A stretch of 64,000 bases of DNA from RGIG990 sp045589455 (GCA_045589455.1 JAZNPC010000012.1:1-64000); one strand, 5' to 3'; positions 35,501 through 44,242 are shown, counted from the stretch's first letter. The notes: generated by a model not told the origin, from the sequence alone. A program made the numbers and translations.

Positions 35501-35834
35501 CTCGTTCACTAAGAATAGAAACCTTTACATCGTCATGAGAATCTCCAGGCTGAAGGATATCAAAAGAAATATCATCGCCATTAGATGCCATAATACCATA
35601 TTCCCATGCAGCAGGATTCATTGAATCACCTAAATTTTCATCAATATCTCGTAATGCATGTGCAATAGCTGATTGTAGCCCATTTTGAGCAGTTAGATTA
35701 TGACGTAGGTTTGTTGTACCAGCACGCTCCACACGCATAATTACAGAAAAAGATACCGCCATAAGCATTAGCACAGCTAGCATACCGAGAACGATTACTA
35801 GCGAGGAGCCTTTTTCGCTTTTATTAACTTTCAT
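32568..35834 (-). CDS. Large GspK/PilX-like minor pseudopilin-type protein
   Basis: 1088 aa. The N-terminus EKGSSLVIVLGMLAVLMLMAVSFSVIM with VERAGTTNLRHNLTAQNGLQSAIAHAL resembles the GspK/PilX type: one membrane helix, then a helix running into a large periplasmic domain. It lacks the Glu-5 of true pseudopilins, as GspK does. At about three times the normal GspK length, the extra part must hold added periplasmic domains. A segment near residue 850 (VLMPGKVNLNAPPLLM) resembles the GspK core (GKINVNTAP-like). Last gene of the operon, with its stop in the terminator. Assignment to GspK-like is moderate; the role is probably at the pseudopilus tip or in substrate binding. Confidence 0.75.
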   Translation of the reverse strand: MKVNKSEKGSSLVIVLGMLAVLMLMAVSFSVIMRVERAGTTNLRHNLTAQNGLQSAIAHALRDIDENLGDSMNPAAWEYGIMASNGDDISFDILQPGDSHDDVKVSILSERAQRHLNPTTRALVKNAKVDWRLLYAGIPLSNYAADGTDRLDEDSIVGRVAYVAVNTTGYLDPNMVSETGVLAFPEETHQLNNTSFAAIGKRNVGFSNYSFLDAREEEEKFGFTSFADLVTLNESLMYDDGRIKGAPKMFINFFPPNKTSCLFLPDVFGPAAAFGMSPYPIRMKDIKEYQDAGFEDWDALTEAVQIDGKKTLTQSDVEKIHIAFHSVFERLNWNEDGTYGEGKIEFDNPVTNVEWEFPRVGQMKNTLTRADLALLSFVEYYSYKSGRPIGNNEYLEMATELINDEHGGPINKKDVSFNGKRYKSYLNAPCFKSVPMLSTVVGWTERPALKPDVIYRHNGDGKFTEVGDEAVIEPGTSTAKYYAKYELPVNFLIWAVNPYGRKAPKNNANMDVTILFGPEADGKDIFTHIQDGINGDPKIIIDPDETFRGAVEDPLEYSASEKNNTIKVEETVEEVITVYIQCPTIKTSPEETPLKVSDIKGEFSWEKAGFNDNLADYSIDVFMAVDISAGGTVAQAVPAPRLRDRGDEGPESYIHFKLPLFRKDANNHKCHRIGYAMSIDQRFAYATECLNEYRDGGLESFPYWVNNVMAESLGAFSELKSYEMGLDDPTEFTPTSNMAPDPTNPYAKLAMGYSANGDGEVNPAFWNGLMNFDSTGLDFGKPYPDTLHKVPGSNIYTANLDYDKSDFEVDWGAAGIESVGELGMLCIGPWETISLYRTQTPNNEYDFHTVLDFFTVDSPSVLMPGKVNLNAPPLLMTQEKSYGRVKFAMDHKGSYSNPKSLSIGGNVKPDVYVEASNGLNPEPLMAVLYGLGFDYRTSWEIASRMLKENIDYGSKEISFFKDISQLGYSDSAEDSILTYMLSEDNIGVLDKVDINPYSDFGREKLISRMAPYVTTRGQTFTIVIRSDAFTPKLGSDKEGVTLASKEAIVEAWRDTEPARDTAGEIVRDKKGNIVNYHNWHIRSVRIVE

Positions 35835-35885
35835 TCAAACTCTCCTAAAAATTAAAGCTTTTTAAACAAAGAACAGCACAGGAAT

Positions 35886-36353
35886 CTATTTATCCTCGTT
35901 TTCAACCCTGTCATTCTTATAGTAAAATCTCTCTGAATTATGGAAGGAAACAGAAATTTGATATATCTCCTCTGGGGGCTCAAACTCTTTGATATCTTCA
36001 ATGGTATATTCATACTCATTGCCCCAAGGATCTAGATAGCCACCTTCACTGAGGCGTGAGGTAGGTATTTCTAAATAATTTCGTTTTCCATCTTCACCTT
36101 CAACATCAAATTTGCTTACTGTTTCAGCACTCATCCTTACTCTACCTGTTGGGATAGGAATCTTATTATCTTGACGAGCAATCCAAATAGCCTTTACAGC
36201 TGTAATAAGCTGCTGTGTCTCTGCTCTTGCTTGTGTTTTATAAGCCTGGCTACGAGCAATAAATGCAGAGGTACCAACAAGGCCAATAAGAATGCCAATA
36301 ATTCCAACTACGACTAGCAATTCTATTACGGTAAAGCCTTTATTATTTTTCAT
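35886..36353 (-). CDS. Type II secretion/type IV pilin-like pseudopilin (GspG-like)
   Basis: 155 aa. Class III prepilin signal KNNKGFTVIELLVVVGIIGIL with cleavage after Gly and Glu at mature position 5, followed by one long hydrophobic helix. The remainder has YLDPWGNEYEYTIED, which resembles the GspG C-terminal core (DPWGNxYxY). Processing needs a prepilin peptidase not encoded here. Likely major pseudopilin candidate of this operon. Confidence 0.85.
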   Translation of the reverse strand: MKNNKGFTVIELLVVVGIIGILIGLVGTSAFIARSQAYKTQARAETQQLITAVKAIWIARQDNKIPIPTGRVRMSAETVSKFDVEGEDGKRNYLEIPTSRLSEGGYLDPWGNEYEYTIEDIKEFEPPEEIYQISVSFHNSERFYYKNDRVENEDK

Positions 36354-36378
36354 AAATCAAAACTCCTCTTGCCCGTGA

Positions 36379-36999
36379 TTAGCGTGCAATAATATCGTCT
36401 TCTGTATCTCTTTTGCCATCTGGTCCATAGGAGCGAGCCTCCATACCAGCAAAAGCACTCTTTCTTGTAATACGCGCACGGACCCAAACAGAAGGGATTG
36501 TCCAAACCTCACCCTCAAAATTTTCATTCATATCTAAATCGTTTTCGTCAATTTCTACACATCCAATATCAAAATCAACATCGATTTCAGAATTTCCTCC
36601 TACAGATGTCTGCTTAGAAAATAGAGTAACGCTCTTACCATCTTGCTTGCGCACAACACTATTTCTACTAAAGTTATACTCTATCAGCTGAAGCTCGCGC
36701 TCTGTTGAGCCTTTCTTAATTGGTTCAGCATAGCGATAGAATTTGATAGAGCTACTTCCCACCTCAATTGGGTCATTCAAGCCATACTCTCTTCCATCAA
36801 TTGCTTGAGCGAGCTCGCGCTCAATTGTACCAAGCACACTACGAACACCACTAGCACCTTCTGCAGCAGAATAACCTGTCTCCCATGCAGATGTACTATG
36901 TCTAAACATACTACCAACCATTATAACAATAATCATCAAAATTGCGGTAGCAACCATTACCTCAATTAATGAAAAGCCTTTATTGGAACCTAATTTCAT
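36379..36999 (-). CDS. Pseudopilin (GspJ/PulJ-like)
   Basis: 206 aa. Prepilin signal KGFSLIEVMVATAILMIIVIMVGS, then a helix with STSAWETGYSAAEGASGVRSVLGTIERELAQ typical of GspJ/PilW-like minor pseudopilins. The rest is a soluble domain without recognised motifs. Gap of 25 bp to the next gene; same operon. Confidence 0.8.
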   Translation of the reverse strand: MKLGSNKGFSLIEVMVATAILMIIVIMVGSMFRHSTSAWETGYSAAEGASGVRSVLGTIERELAQAIDGREYGLNDPIEVGSSSIKFYRYAEPIKKGSTERELQLIEYNFSRNSVVRKQDGKSVTLFSKQTSVGGNSEIDVDFDIGCVEIDENDLDMNENFEGEVWTIPSVWVRARITRKSAFAGMEARSYGPDGKRDTEDDIIAR

Positions 37000-37036
37000 T
37001 GCTTCACCTATTTAAAATGTAAATTTACTATGCTAA

Positions 37037-37678
37037 TTATTCTCCTGAGCTTGCTCCAGGAGGAGGTGCAGCCCAAACCTTTCCATAGAATGAAAACTCC
37101 ATACTATAAGGCGTGTTCTGATAATAAATAGAAGGAGAAACAGAGGTAGATGCAAATGTAACTACATATACTGCAGGAACAAGCTCACGATTTTTATTTG
37201 CTACACCCGTGCCCTTCTTCCTGTAGACACGAATAATAAATTGCTCTGGCAAGGATGGAGTATTTTGATCAACAAAGCCACCGGCCTCATCAAAATCTGT
37301 GCCAGCATACCAGACATTATCTTGTTCACCAGAATTACCTTCTAATTGAAAATCTAGATAATCATCTCGAATTAGAGAATCTATTTTATTAAAGGCTCGT
37401 CTTGCTGGCAAAAGCTTTGATTTAATGCCTGTACCTTCTGTGGCTATACTCCAAAATGTGTCAATATCATTCCAATCATTGATATCAGAAATTGTTGCAA
37501 CATTTCCTGAAAACATTTGAAACACTGATTCAGCATAGGTTGATTGATATAGGTCCTCAGAGGACATCTCACTTTGGCGTAAGCCTACAGGGAACAATGC
37601 AAACAACGATAGCAAGCCACCAGCCGCTATCAATATTGCCATATTTACTTCTATTAAAGAAAATCCTTTGCGAAACAT
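37037..37678 (-). CDS. Pseudopilin (GspI/PilV-like)
   Basis: 213 aa from the ATG at 37678, which has GGAGG five bases upstream; an in-frame start 15 bp earlier has no ribosome site. Prepilin signal RKGFSLIEVNMAILIAAGGLLSLFALFPVGLRQSE. The SLIEVNMA..FPVG pattern is that of PilV/GspI-type minor pilins. The C-terminal soluble domain is unrecognised. Confidence 0.8.
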   Translation of the reverse strand: MFRKGFSLIEVNMAILIAAGGLLSLFALFPVGLRQSEMSSEDLYQSTYAESVFQMFSGNVATISDINDWNDIDTFWSIATEGTGIKSKLLPARRAFNKIDSLIRDDYLDFQLEGNSGEQDNVWYAGTDFDEAGGFVDQNTPSLPEQFIIRVYRKKGTGVANKNRELVPAVYVVTFASTSVSPSIYYQNTPYSMEFSFYGKVWAAPPPGASSGE

Positions 37679-37708
37679 ATTTCCTCCAATCAAAATATTA
37701 TCTGTTGA

Positions 37709-38542
37709 TTACTTAACCACAACAGTGCCATCGCCATCAACTACAATTGAAACTGTATTTTTAATAGCATTTGCCTTTGTTCCATCAACCTCACCAATTA
37801 CTAATGTATCATCGTAGCTTCCATCTATAGAACCATCGGGCTGGAAGCAAATGATTGAACCAGAACCAAGCACATAATTACCATCAGAATCTAGCTTATA
37901 ATGCTTACTATCAAAAATATAACCTTTTGGTAGGAAGCGCTCCTCATATAGCATCCAACCATATGAATTACCTACATCAAACATACCACCTTTTACATCT
38001 GAGGTATGAAAGCCAATGCACCACAAATCCTTTGCAGGATTAATAAATGGAGCATACATTACCTTAGCAACCTTACCCTCATCAAGATCATACATAGTTA
38101 GACCCTTAAAATCAGAGCCCTTTGATGTGTTTTTTATCATGTCTTCGATATCTTCTGCAGAGTAGATTGAAGTATAAATTTCACTTAATGACTCCCAATC
38201 TGCCCATTCATCATATACCCAAAATGCGCTAACACTCTTGTTGTTTAAATATGGTACCTCAACGCTACCGCTGCCTGACTCAGTAATTGTACCACCCTCT
38301 CGGCACATTACATATGAATTATAGCCTGTAACAACAAAGAAAACCCTAGAATTATCTAGCATTGCATGTTGGCGTGCAAGCTGAACGGAATCACGCAAGC
38401 CCTTTGAACCTGTTGTGTCATTTACTCCCTGCATAATGCTTTTATAGCCACTAACAACAAAAAATGACATAATTACGATTACGCCCATCACGCCTAAAAG
38501 TTCAAGCAAGGTAAATCCAGAGTTGTCTTTTTTTCTCATCAT
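37709..38542 (-). CDS. Pseudopilin (GspH-like)
   Basis: 277 aa from ATG 38542 (GGAG six bases upstream; a start at 38554 is also in frame but uses that GGAG as its second codon). Prepilin signal NSGFTLLELLGVMGVIVIMSFFVVSG, then an oversized soluble domain with GLRDSVQLARQHAMLDNSRVFFV, which fits GspH/FimT minor pseudopilins. Larger than the usual GspH. Confidence 0.78.
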   Translation of the reverse strand: MMRKKDNSGFTLLELLGVMGVIVIMSFFVVSGYKSIMQGVNDTTGSKGLRDSVQLARQHAMLDNSRVFFVVTGYNSYVMCREGGTITESGSGSVEVPYLNNKSVSAFWVYDEWADWESLSEIYTSIYSAEDIEDMIKNTSKGSDFKGLTMYDLDEGKVAKVMYAPFINPAKDLWCIGFHTSDVKGGMFDVGNSYGWMLYEERFLPKGYIFDSKHYKLDSDGNYVLGSGSIICFQPDGSIDGSYDDTLVIGEVDGTKANAIKNTVSIVVDGDGTVVVK

Positions 38543-38613
38543 TAAATTCTCCAAAGAATTATTCTATAGAATCTGTTGCCTATGTAGACTGAAAAACAAA
38601 GCCACAAAGCAGC

Positions 38614-39309
38614 TTATTCCAATATTTCAACAACATTTGATGTCAAATCAAACTTAATTCTATATGGCATCACACCACGCTTAAGATTTTTCTTATCATC
38701 TGAATCAAAGCGATAAGGATTTCCGTTTTTATCGCGGCCTGGGCATTGTGAATTATTACACTGAGTTGAGCTTGTTGACCACTCACCACACTTTGTGCAT
38801 TCAATAAAATCACACCAATAAACTAGAGGTCCCTTAATTCCTCCATTGTCACCCCATAGCTCCTTTGGTGTACCAACATTGTCATCAGCAGCATTCGCTT
38901 CTGGGTTATCTGGGTTATAGCGTTTAATTGCTGTAAGGCTTGTGATATCAATATAGTCACGTTTACGAGCATTAAAACCAGAGCCGGCACCAGCCCTTAG
39001 CAAACGATTCCACACTTTAACTGTACTCATTCCTGAATATATAATAATTGAAGGGTCTGATTTGCCAATCGAATTCTTTCCATATTCAGCACCTTCACGT
39101 GTTGGCTTTGCCGCTGTTGGCCAGCCTTTATTATCATGATGATACTCAGTAATAGCTGACTCAAGCGTTTCCATTTCAACATGATGCTTTTTATCAACTG
39201 CTGTTTTTGATGACTTAAGAATTGCTGGAGCAAGCAAGCCCATCAATACACCAATAATAGCTACTACAATTAATAGTTCAACAAGAGTAAAACCATTTGC
39301 TTTCTTCAT
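38614..39309 (-). CDS. Pseudopilin with a C-terminal zinc-ribbon-like Cys cluster
   Basis: 231 aa from ATG 39309 (AAAGG upstream); a longer frame from 39342 is unsupported. Prepilin signal KKANGFTLVELLIVVAIIGVLMG. Near residue 180 two Cys pairs occur (CDFIECTKCGEW and CNNSQCPGRD), a zinc-ribbon-like arrangement unusual in a periplasmic pilin domain; they could bind metal or form disulfides. Part of the seven-pseudopilin operon. Confidence 0.8.
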   Translation of the reverse strand: MKKANGFTLVELLIVVAIIGVLMGLLAPAILKSSKTAVDKKHHVEMETLESAITEYHHDNKGWPTAAKPTREGAEYGKNSIGKSDPSIIIYSGMSTVKVWNRLLRAGAGSGFNARKRDYIDITSLTAIKRYNPDNPEANAADDNVGTPKELWGDNGGIKGPLVYWCDFIECTKCGEWSTSSTQCNNSQCPGRDKNGNPYRFDSDDKKNLKRGVMPYRIKFDLTSNVVEILE

Positions 39310-39335
39310 AATTATTTGCCTTTCAAAGAATTTAA

Positions 39336-40028
39336 TTACCATGAAGTAATAACTGTACCGTCTTCACTTACTAGCCATGCAGCAGCTGCATTTGCAATTT
39401 TGATAGGATTTCCCTCAGAATCAGTCATTTTCTCTGATGGGATACCTACATTTGAAGGGACAGAGATTGAGCCATCTGCATTTGAATCAATAATAACCCA
39501 CATCATTTGCTCAACATCTACCTCTTTATCTGAGCTAGCCTGTTCGTTAGACAATTGTCTTTCTAGCCATGGAGCGACTATACCAAATTGCTTTTGCATA
39601 CCTGTACGCTCATAAACGATATCGTTTGGCCATGTGGTTGGGTCATCCCAATTAAACTCCCTACCTAGTGACTTGATATACTTCTCAAAATTCTTTTTAT
39701 CGTATTGTGGAATTGGATTTTGTGGCTTCCACCAATTCAATAGCGAGCCCATTTTTGGTGTCATTGGGAAGCATAAATCACCATCTATATTCTTTGTCTC
39801 TGAGCATAAAGATTTGATTAAATCCTCATATGGGAAACGATTATGCTCTACCAAAACTGCCTTCCAAGCAGTTACCATTTCCACACACATTTGCTGGATT
39901 TCTGTTTCTCTTGCATTGCGCCTTGCACGATGCACAGCAGGAATTAATAAGCCTGCAAGAATGGCAATAATTGAGATTACAACTAATAGCTCCATCAATG
40001 TAAAGCCAGAACGAGATGCTTTCTTCAT
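39336..40028 (-). CDS. Pseudopilin (type II secretion/type IV pilin family)
   Basis: 230 aa. Prepilin signal SRSGFTLMELLVVISIIAILAGLLIPAVHRARRNARETEIQQM is canonical, the form common in PVC bacteria. The soluble domain has no motif I recognise. Gap to the next gene on this strand is 26 bp. Confidence 0.83.
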   Translation of the reverse strand: MKKASRSGFTLMELLVVISIIAILAGLLIPAVHRARRNARETEIQQMCVEMVTAWKAVLVEHNRFPYEDLIKSLCSETKNIDGDLCFPMTPKMGSLLNWWKPQNPIPQYDKKNFEKYIKSLGREFNWDDPTTWPNDIVYERTGMQKQFGIVAPWLERQLSNEQASSDKEVDVEQMMWVIIDSNADGSISVPSNVGIPSEKMTDSEGNPIKIANAAAAWLVSEDGTVITSW

Positions 40029-40048
40029 AAATCTTTCCTTCCTCTCTA

Positions 40049-40936
40049 TTATTGCTGACCAGCTACAATATCATCTGTGCACTTTGGACAAGAAGCTGGA
40101 TTTGCACATGCAGGGTCGCAGGTTTGTCCATTAGGACCTGCAGACCAAATGCGGTAACTATCATATGGAGGATTACTTTGATAGTGCAAGTAATGATCCC
40201 AAGCATCGTCAAACACGATTGCTGAATTTGCATATTCGCGCCCATTATAGAAGTGATGAGGTCCCTCAGAATGATATTCTGCACAACCCCAATTCTTAAC
40301 CTTCCAAACTCTTTGCTTATTTTGAACATATGACTCAATAGATGCATCCAACATCTGCATAAACTTTCTAATTGCTGTCATATCCTTGTTCATATCTTGG
40401 ATATTAATCTTAGCGCCAGAACGATTATTATGGTCAGTCCATTGATTAATCACTCTACTCTTTTGAGCCTTATTTTGAGGACTCCTGATGACATCGTCAT
40501 ACTCTAAATCACCATAAAATTCTTTAGGGCTAATCTGAGAAGTGCTCCAATATCTTGGGTAAAAATATGATGCTAGGCCAAAGGTAAATACAGGGAATTC
40601 ATTCCACTTGTTTTCTGTTCTTGAATCATTTACCATCTGTGCAGCCATTGAAGGAGTAATACCTAAATCGCCTTCTACACCAGTACCTGGAACAGCAAAC
40701 TCAAAAATAACTGGCTGAATTCCATCATACACTGCCACAGGAGGATAGCTACCAAATTCTGCACGATATGCCTCTAATGCATTCGCAACCTTTTCTACAA
40801 CTGCTTTAGTTTCAGCAATATCATTCTTTTGACCAGACAAAGTCATCATTCTAAAAATAAAACCAGCAAGAATTGCGATGATTATAAGAACTATCATCAT
40901 TTCAATAATTGTAAAACCATTTCGTGCTTTATTCAT
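40049..40936 (-). CDS. Pseudopilin with Cys-rich C-terminus
   Basis: 295 aa from ATG 40936 (GAGGGT upstream; the first ATG at 40948 has no ribosome site). Prepilin signal RNGFTIIEMMIVLIIIAILAGFIF. The C-terminus carries CDPACANPASCPKC, a compact four-Cys cluster comparable with the one in the pseudopilin at 38614. The first pseudopilin after gspF. Confidence 0.82.
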   Translation of the reverse strand: MNKARNGFTIIEMMIVLIIIAILAGFIFRMMTLSGQKNDIAETKAVVEKVANALEAYRAEFGSYPPVAVYDGIQPVIFEFAVPGTGVEGDLGITPSMAAQMVNDSRTENKWNEFPVFTFGLASYFYPRYWSTSQISPKEFYGDLEYDDVIRSPQNKAQKSRVINQWTDHNNRSGAKINIQDMNKDMTAIRKFMQMLDASIESYVQNKQRVWKVKNWGCAEYHSEGPHHFYNGREYANSAIVFDDAWDHYLHYQSNPPYDSYRIWSAGPNGQTCDPACANPASCPKCTDDIVAGQQ

Positions 40937-41059
40937 AAATACCCTCATATCAAAATATGTGTATAATAAATTTATATTACTCGAGCATTAATGCTATTCG
41001 TAGTTTACTACGCCATGGGTAAATTGGTAGCTCATGGCGCAGTAAATAAGGAGTTAAAA

Positions 41060-42301
41060 CTAAGCGCCCATACCACCAATAATGGATACCAATGGCTGGA
41101 ACATTGCGATAACGATTGTACCAACAACTAATGCCAAGAACACAATCAAGATTGGCTCAATAATAGATGTCATTGCATCAACAGCAGCATCAACCTCATC
41201 ATCATATGTATTAGCAACACGTGTAAGCATGTCTGGCAAAGCACCTGTTTCTTCACCAACGTCTACCATACTTACCACCATAGCAGGGAAAACCTTTGAA
41301 CGTTCCATAGATGGTGTCATATTGTCACCCTCTTTTACGCTATCATGAATATTCTGATAAACCTTAGCTAGTACAGCGTTACCAGCAGTATCACGAACAA
41401 TATTTAAAGCTTGTAGCACAGGCACACCTGAGCTCATAAGAGTGCCCAAGGTACGTGTTGTACGAGAAATAGAGCTCTTAAGAATCAATGGACCAACACC
41501 TGGAAGCTTTAGTTTAAATTTATCTAATGCGTATTTACCAGTCTCCGTTTTATTCCAAAGATTTAATAGAATGATAATTATCACAATACCAACAGCCCAC
41601 ATAGGAGCCATTGTTGCAAAGTTATTACTGAAATTGATAACAGACTGTGTTAATGGAGGCATTGCTTTTCCATCCATAAGATCTGAGAAAACCTTTTCAA
41701 ATTGAGGAATAACAGAAACCATCAAGAAGCCTGTAATACCCAACGCGATACATAGAACAACTATTGGATATGTCATAGCACCCTTAACCTTGTGCTTAAT
41801 CTTTTCTGCCTTCTCCAAGAACTCTGCCAAACGATTCAATACTGTCTCAAGCACACCACCAGCTTCACCTGCCTTAACCATGTTAATGTATAGGTTGCTG
41901 AAAATTTTTGGATATAAAGCTAATGCATCTGAAAATGTTGAACCACCTTCTACTGACTCACTCATATCAATAAGAGCATCTTTAAGAGTGTCATTCTTCT
42001 CCTGCTTAGCAAGGATACGAAGGCCACGTAGCAATGGAAGACCAGAGTCCACAAGGGTTGCAAGCTGACGTGTAAGCACAGCAAGATCCTTAGCCTTTAC
42101 GCGAGGTCTAAATATCTTTGGTAGCTTAATCTCCATATTAAGGCCACCTTTTTTAGAAGCTCCATCAGCAGAAGTAACAGATGTAGGGACATAACCTTCT
42201 TTACGAAGCATTGCAACTGCAGCGGCTTGATTACTAGCTGTTAGATTACCGGATACTTCATTACCCTGTTTATCCATTGCTTTAAAATTAAATGTAGGCA
42301 T
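41060..42301 (-). CDS. gspF: Type II secretion inner-membrane protein GspF / PilC family
   Basis: 413 aa from ATG 42301 (GGAGAG seven bases upstream); an upstream in-frame start lacks a ribosome site. Two GspF domains: the first contains VLTRQLATLVDSGLPLLRGL and KAGEAGGVLETVLNRLAEF, the second TLGTLMSSGVPVLQALNI and VDVGEETGALPDMLTRVA. Three membrane segments near 180, 235 and 390. It is the platform protein for pseudopilus assembly. No GspE ATPase, GspD secretin or prepilin peptidase is in the window, so these must lie elsewhere. First gene of the operon. Confidence 0.93.
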   Translation of the reverse strand: MPTFNFKAMDKQGNEVSGNLTASNQAAAVAMLRKEGYVPTSVTSADGASKKGGLNMEIKLPKIFRPRVKAKDLAVLTRQLATLVDSGLPLLRGLRILAKQEKNDTLKDALIDMSESVEGGSTFSDALALYPKIFSNLYINMVKAGEAGGVLETVLNRLAEFLEKAEKIKHKVKGAMTYPIVVLCIALGITGFLMVSVIPQFEKVFSDLMDGKAMPPLTQSVINFSNNFATMAPMWAVGIVIIIILLNLWNKTETGKYALDKFKLKLPGVGPLILKSSISRTTRTLGTLMSSGVPVLQALNIVRDTAGNAVLAKVYQNIHDSVKEGDNMTPSMERSKVFPAMVVSMVDVGEETGALPDMLTRVANTYDDEVDAAVDAMTSIIEPILIVFLALVVGTIVIAMFQPLVSIIGGMGA

Positions 42302-42425
42302 ATAAAAACTCTCCAACAATTACGAAGATTTCTTAGTATTATATAATAAGAATGGTACACCCATTCATTTTTGACAAGATTATACAAAAAAATATTATAT
42401 TTGACAAGAGAAGAATGGGGAGGCT

Positions 42426-42434
42426 AGGACGATG
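42426..42434. repeat. Target-site duplication, left
   Basis: AGGACGATG, identical to 44234-44242 on the far side of the insertion sequence. Confidence 0.88.
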
Positions 42435-42475
42435 GGGCGCATCTGAGTTATTCACCCGTTATATATTTGTATTCA

Positions 42476-43747
42476 CTATATTGCGTGGCGATATAGATGC
42501 TTAAGTTCATTGTTACTATACCATACATATGCTTCAAGAAATAATGCAAATCCCTGTTTTGACCAAAATTGTCCTCGTCGTTTGAATCGATTTTGGTTTT
42601 GAGCACATTGAGATTCCATTGCTCCACTTCCTATTGGTACGCCATCTGCCTTTGCTGAGCGATAATTCATATGATTTTCATGATCTTTAAAATATGAGGC
42701 TTCACGTTTAAATGTCTTCTGTCGTTCTTCCTCTTCTATTTTCTGTGTTTCTACAATTGCTATTGCTTCCATTAATGTTTTAGGTCCCCACGTTTTTAAG
42801 TTCTTTAAGAGTCGATTTAACCACTTCGTTTTTTCATCTTTTTGCGCCTCAGAAGGGAAAGGTGCTTCGGCAAGAGCATGTAGGTGTTGTGATGCATGAT
42901 AATAATCTAGTTGACCTACAGCAATATTTGCGAATCTATCCTCAAATACACCCCAAAGATATACTCCTCCATCCATTATTACATATACTTTTTTTGCACG
43001 ATTCATTCCCATTCTTTCTGCCTCGTCTTGCATTTTGCGACCGAAGTCTACAGGGGATGTTTCTGCAGGCATCGCAACGATATGTTTTGTAATCAACAAC
43101 CTACGGTTTTTATTAACTTCTGCTACTTCAGACAAACGAAAAATTACACCAGATTTAACTTCATGCCATGCGACTCGTTTCTCATGATCTGCATTAGGTT
43201 TTCCCCATAGACTTTCTCTATATCGAGCCATCCATCCGTCCATCATTATAATTAAAATATCTTCTTCCCCAGCTGCAGAATCACAATAAGTTGTTAATTT
43301 TGATAAGGAACACGCTTCTCCTACTTTACGTATGGTTGACATGGCTTTGTCATCAGTTAAATTACACCCCCATGCCTTACACACTGTTGCTGCTTTTTCA
43401 AATGAACCTGTCTCGCATACTGTTGTTACTATCTTTTGCTCTAACGCTGGAGACATTGCACTATGTTCCCCGCGAAAAATTCTATTTCTAAACGGAGTTT
43501 CCCATTTTCCTGTTAATTTATTTTGTCCACATATAACATTTATTTTAACTTTACCTAATGATGTTTCTATATCCATGTTTATGTGCCTAATGTGGATAAG
43601 TCGATTGCCATCCACCCCAACAGGCAATTCTTCATTAGCAGCTGATTGCAAAAATGTTTCAAATTCTTTTCGTCCTTCTTCTATTTTTCTTTTGATTATT
43701 TCGAGCTCTATTTCTTCTAAATTTTTTGCAGATTTTATAATATTCAT
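42476..43747 (-). CDS. ISKra4-like DDE transposase
   Basis: 423 aa. Candidate acidic residues lie in IIMMDGWMARYRESLWGK near residue 167 (first Asp), VIMDGGVYLWGVFEDRF and VGQLDYYHASQHLHAL (second Asp region), and IGSGAMESQCAQNQNRFKRRGQFW (Glu) near residue 378. The VPIGSGAMES...NRFKRRGQFW block is typical of ISKra4/UPF0236-type transposases. The gene fills most of the element and looks intact, so the copy may be active. Confidence 0.88.
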   Translation of the reverse strand: MNIIKSAKNLEEIELEIIKRKIEEGRKEFETFLQSAANEELPVGVDGNRLIHIRHINMDIETSLGKVKINVICGQNKLTGKWETPFRNRIFRGEHSAMSPALEQKIVTTVCETGSFEKAATVCKAWGCNLTDDKAMSTIRKVGEACSLSKLTTYCDSAAGEEDILIIMMDGWMARYRESLWGKPNADHEKRVAWHEVKSGVIFRLSEVAEVNKNRRLLITKHIVAMPAETSPVDFGRKMQDEAERMGMNRAKKVYVIMDGGVYLWGVFEDRFANIAVGQLDYYHASQHLHALAEAPFPSEAQKDEKTKWLNRLLKNLKTWGPKTLMEAIAIVETQKIEEEERQKTFKREASYFKDHENHMNYRSAKADGVPIGSGAMESQCAQNQNRFKRRGQFWSKQGFALFLEAYVWYSNNELKHLYRHAI

Positions 43748-43833
43748 TTTTTTATAATTTTTTTTATTTTAGTTGTTGACATTGAATCACTTAAGTGATA
43801 CAATATAATACCAAAAAAAGGAGGAAAATCTAT

Positions 43834-44175
43834 ATGAAAAACGAAGAAAAATTAGAAAATAAACTAAAATCAATAAAAAACGCAATTGTTGCGATTGGCG
43901 ATGTGCGTCCTGGTCATTTATCAATTCAAAAAAGGGATAGTGGTAAAAACAAACGAGAATACGTACAATTAAGTTATACATTTCAAAAACGTAGTCGTAC
44001 AGACTATATCCAACCTGAAGACATAGAACGAATCAAAACCGAGATTGCTAATTACAAAAAATTTAAAGAACTCTGTGAAGAGTTTGTTGCATTGTCGATA
44101 GAGATATCTAAGGATAAAACTAAACGAAGAGCCACTAAAAACGAAAAGCGCTCTAGGGGGCGTAGTACTCCTTAA
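43834..44175 (+). CDS. DUF6788-like accessory protein of the insertion sequence
   Basis: 113 aa from ATG 43834, which has AGGAGG nine bases upstream; the longer frame from 43795 is unsupported. It contains RPGHLSIQKR, YVQLSYTFQKRSRTDYIQPEDIERIKTEIANYKKFKEL, the pattern I associate with DUF6788 proteins encoded beside some transposases. Basic C-terminus (KRSRGRSTP). Divergent from the transposase with an 86-bp gap that must hold both promoters. Possible DNA-binding regulator of transposition; inferred. Confidence 0.75.
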   Translation: MKNEEKLENKLKSIKNAIVAIGDVRPGHLSIQKRDSGKNKREYVQLSYTFQKRSRTDYIQPEDIERIKTEIANYKKFKELCEEFVALSIEISKDKTKRRATKNEKRSRGRSTP

Positions 44176-44233
44176 TTTTGTTAATTGAATATTTTAACTT
44201 AAGATTAATCCGGTGAATAACTCAGATGCGCCC

Positions 44234-44242
44234 AGGACGATG
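44234..44242. repeat. Target-site duplication, right
   Basis: AGGACGATG, the second copy of the 9-bp duplication flanking the insertion sequence. Confidence 0.88.

Larger units (their letters stand above)
42435..44233. mobile_element. Complete ISKra4-like insertion sequence
   Basis: 1799 bp bounded by perfect 22-bp terminal inverted repeats (42435-42456 and 44212-44233, beginning GGGCGCATCTGAGTTATTCA) and flanked by a 9-bp direct repeat AGGACGATG. It carries a DDE transposase (minus) and a DUF6788-like gene (plus). The duplication length and transposase fit the ISKra4 family as I know it. The element landed in a GATGGCTAGG-type intergenic repeat; removing it and one duplication restores a sequence like the copy at 49757-49800. 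Confidence 0.92.
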
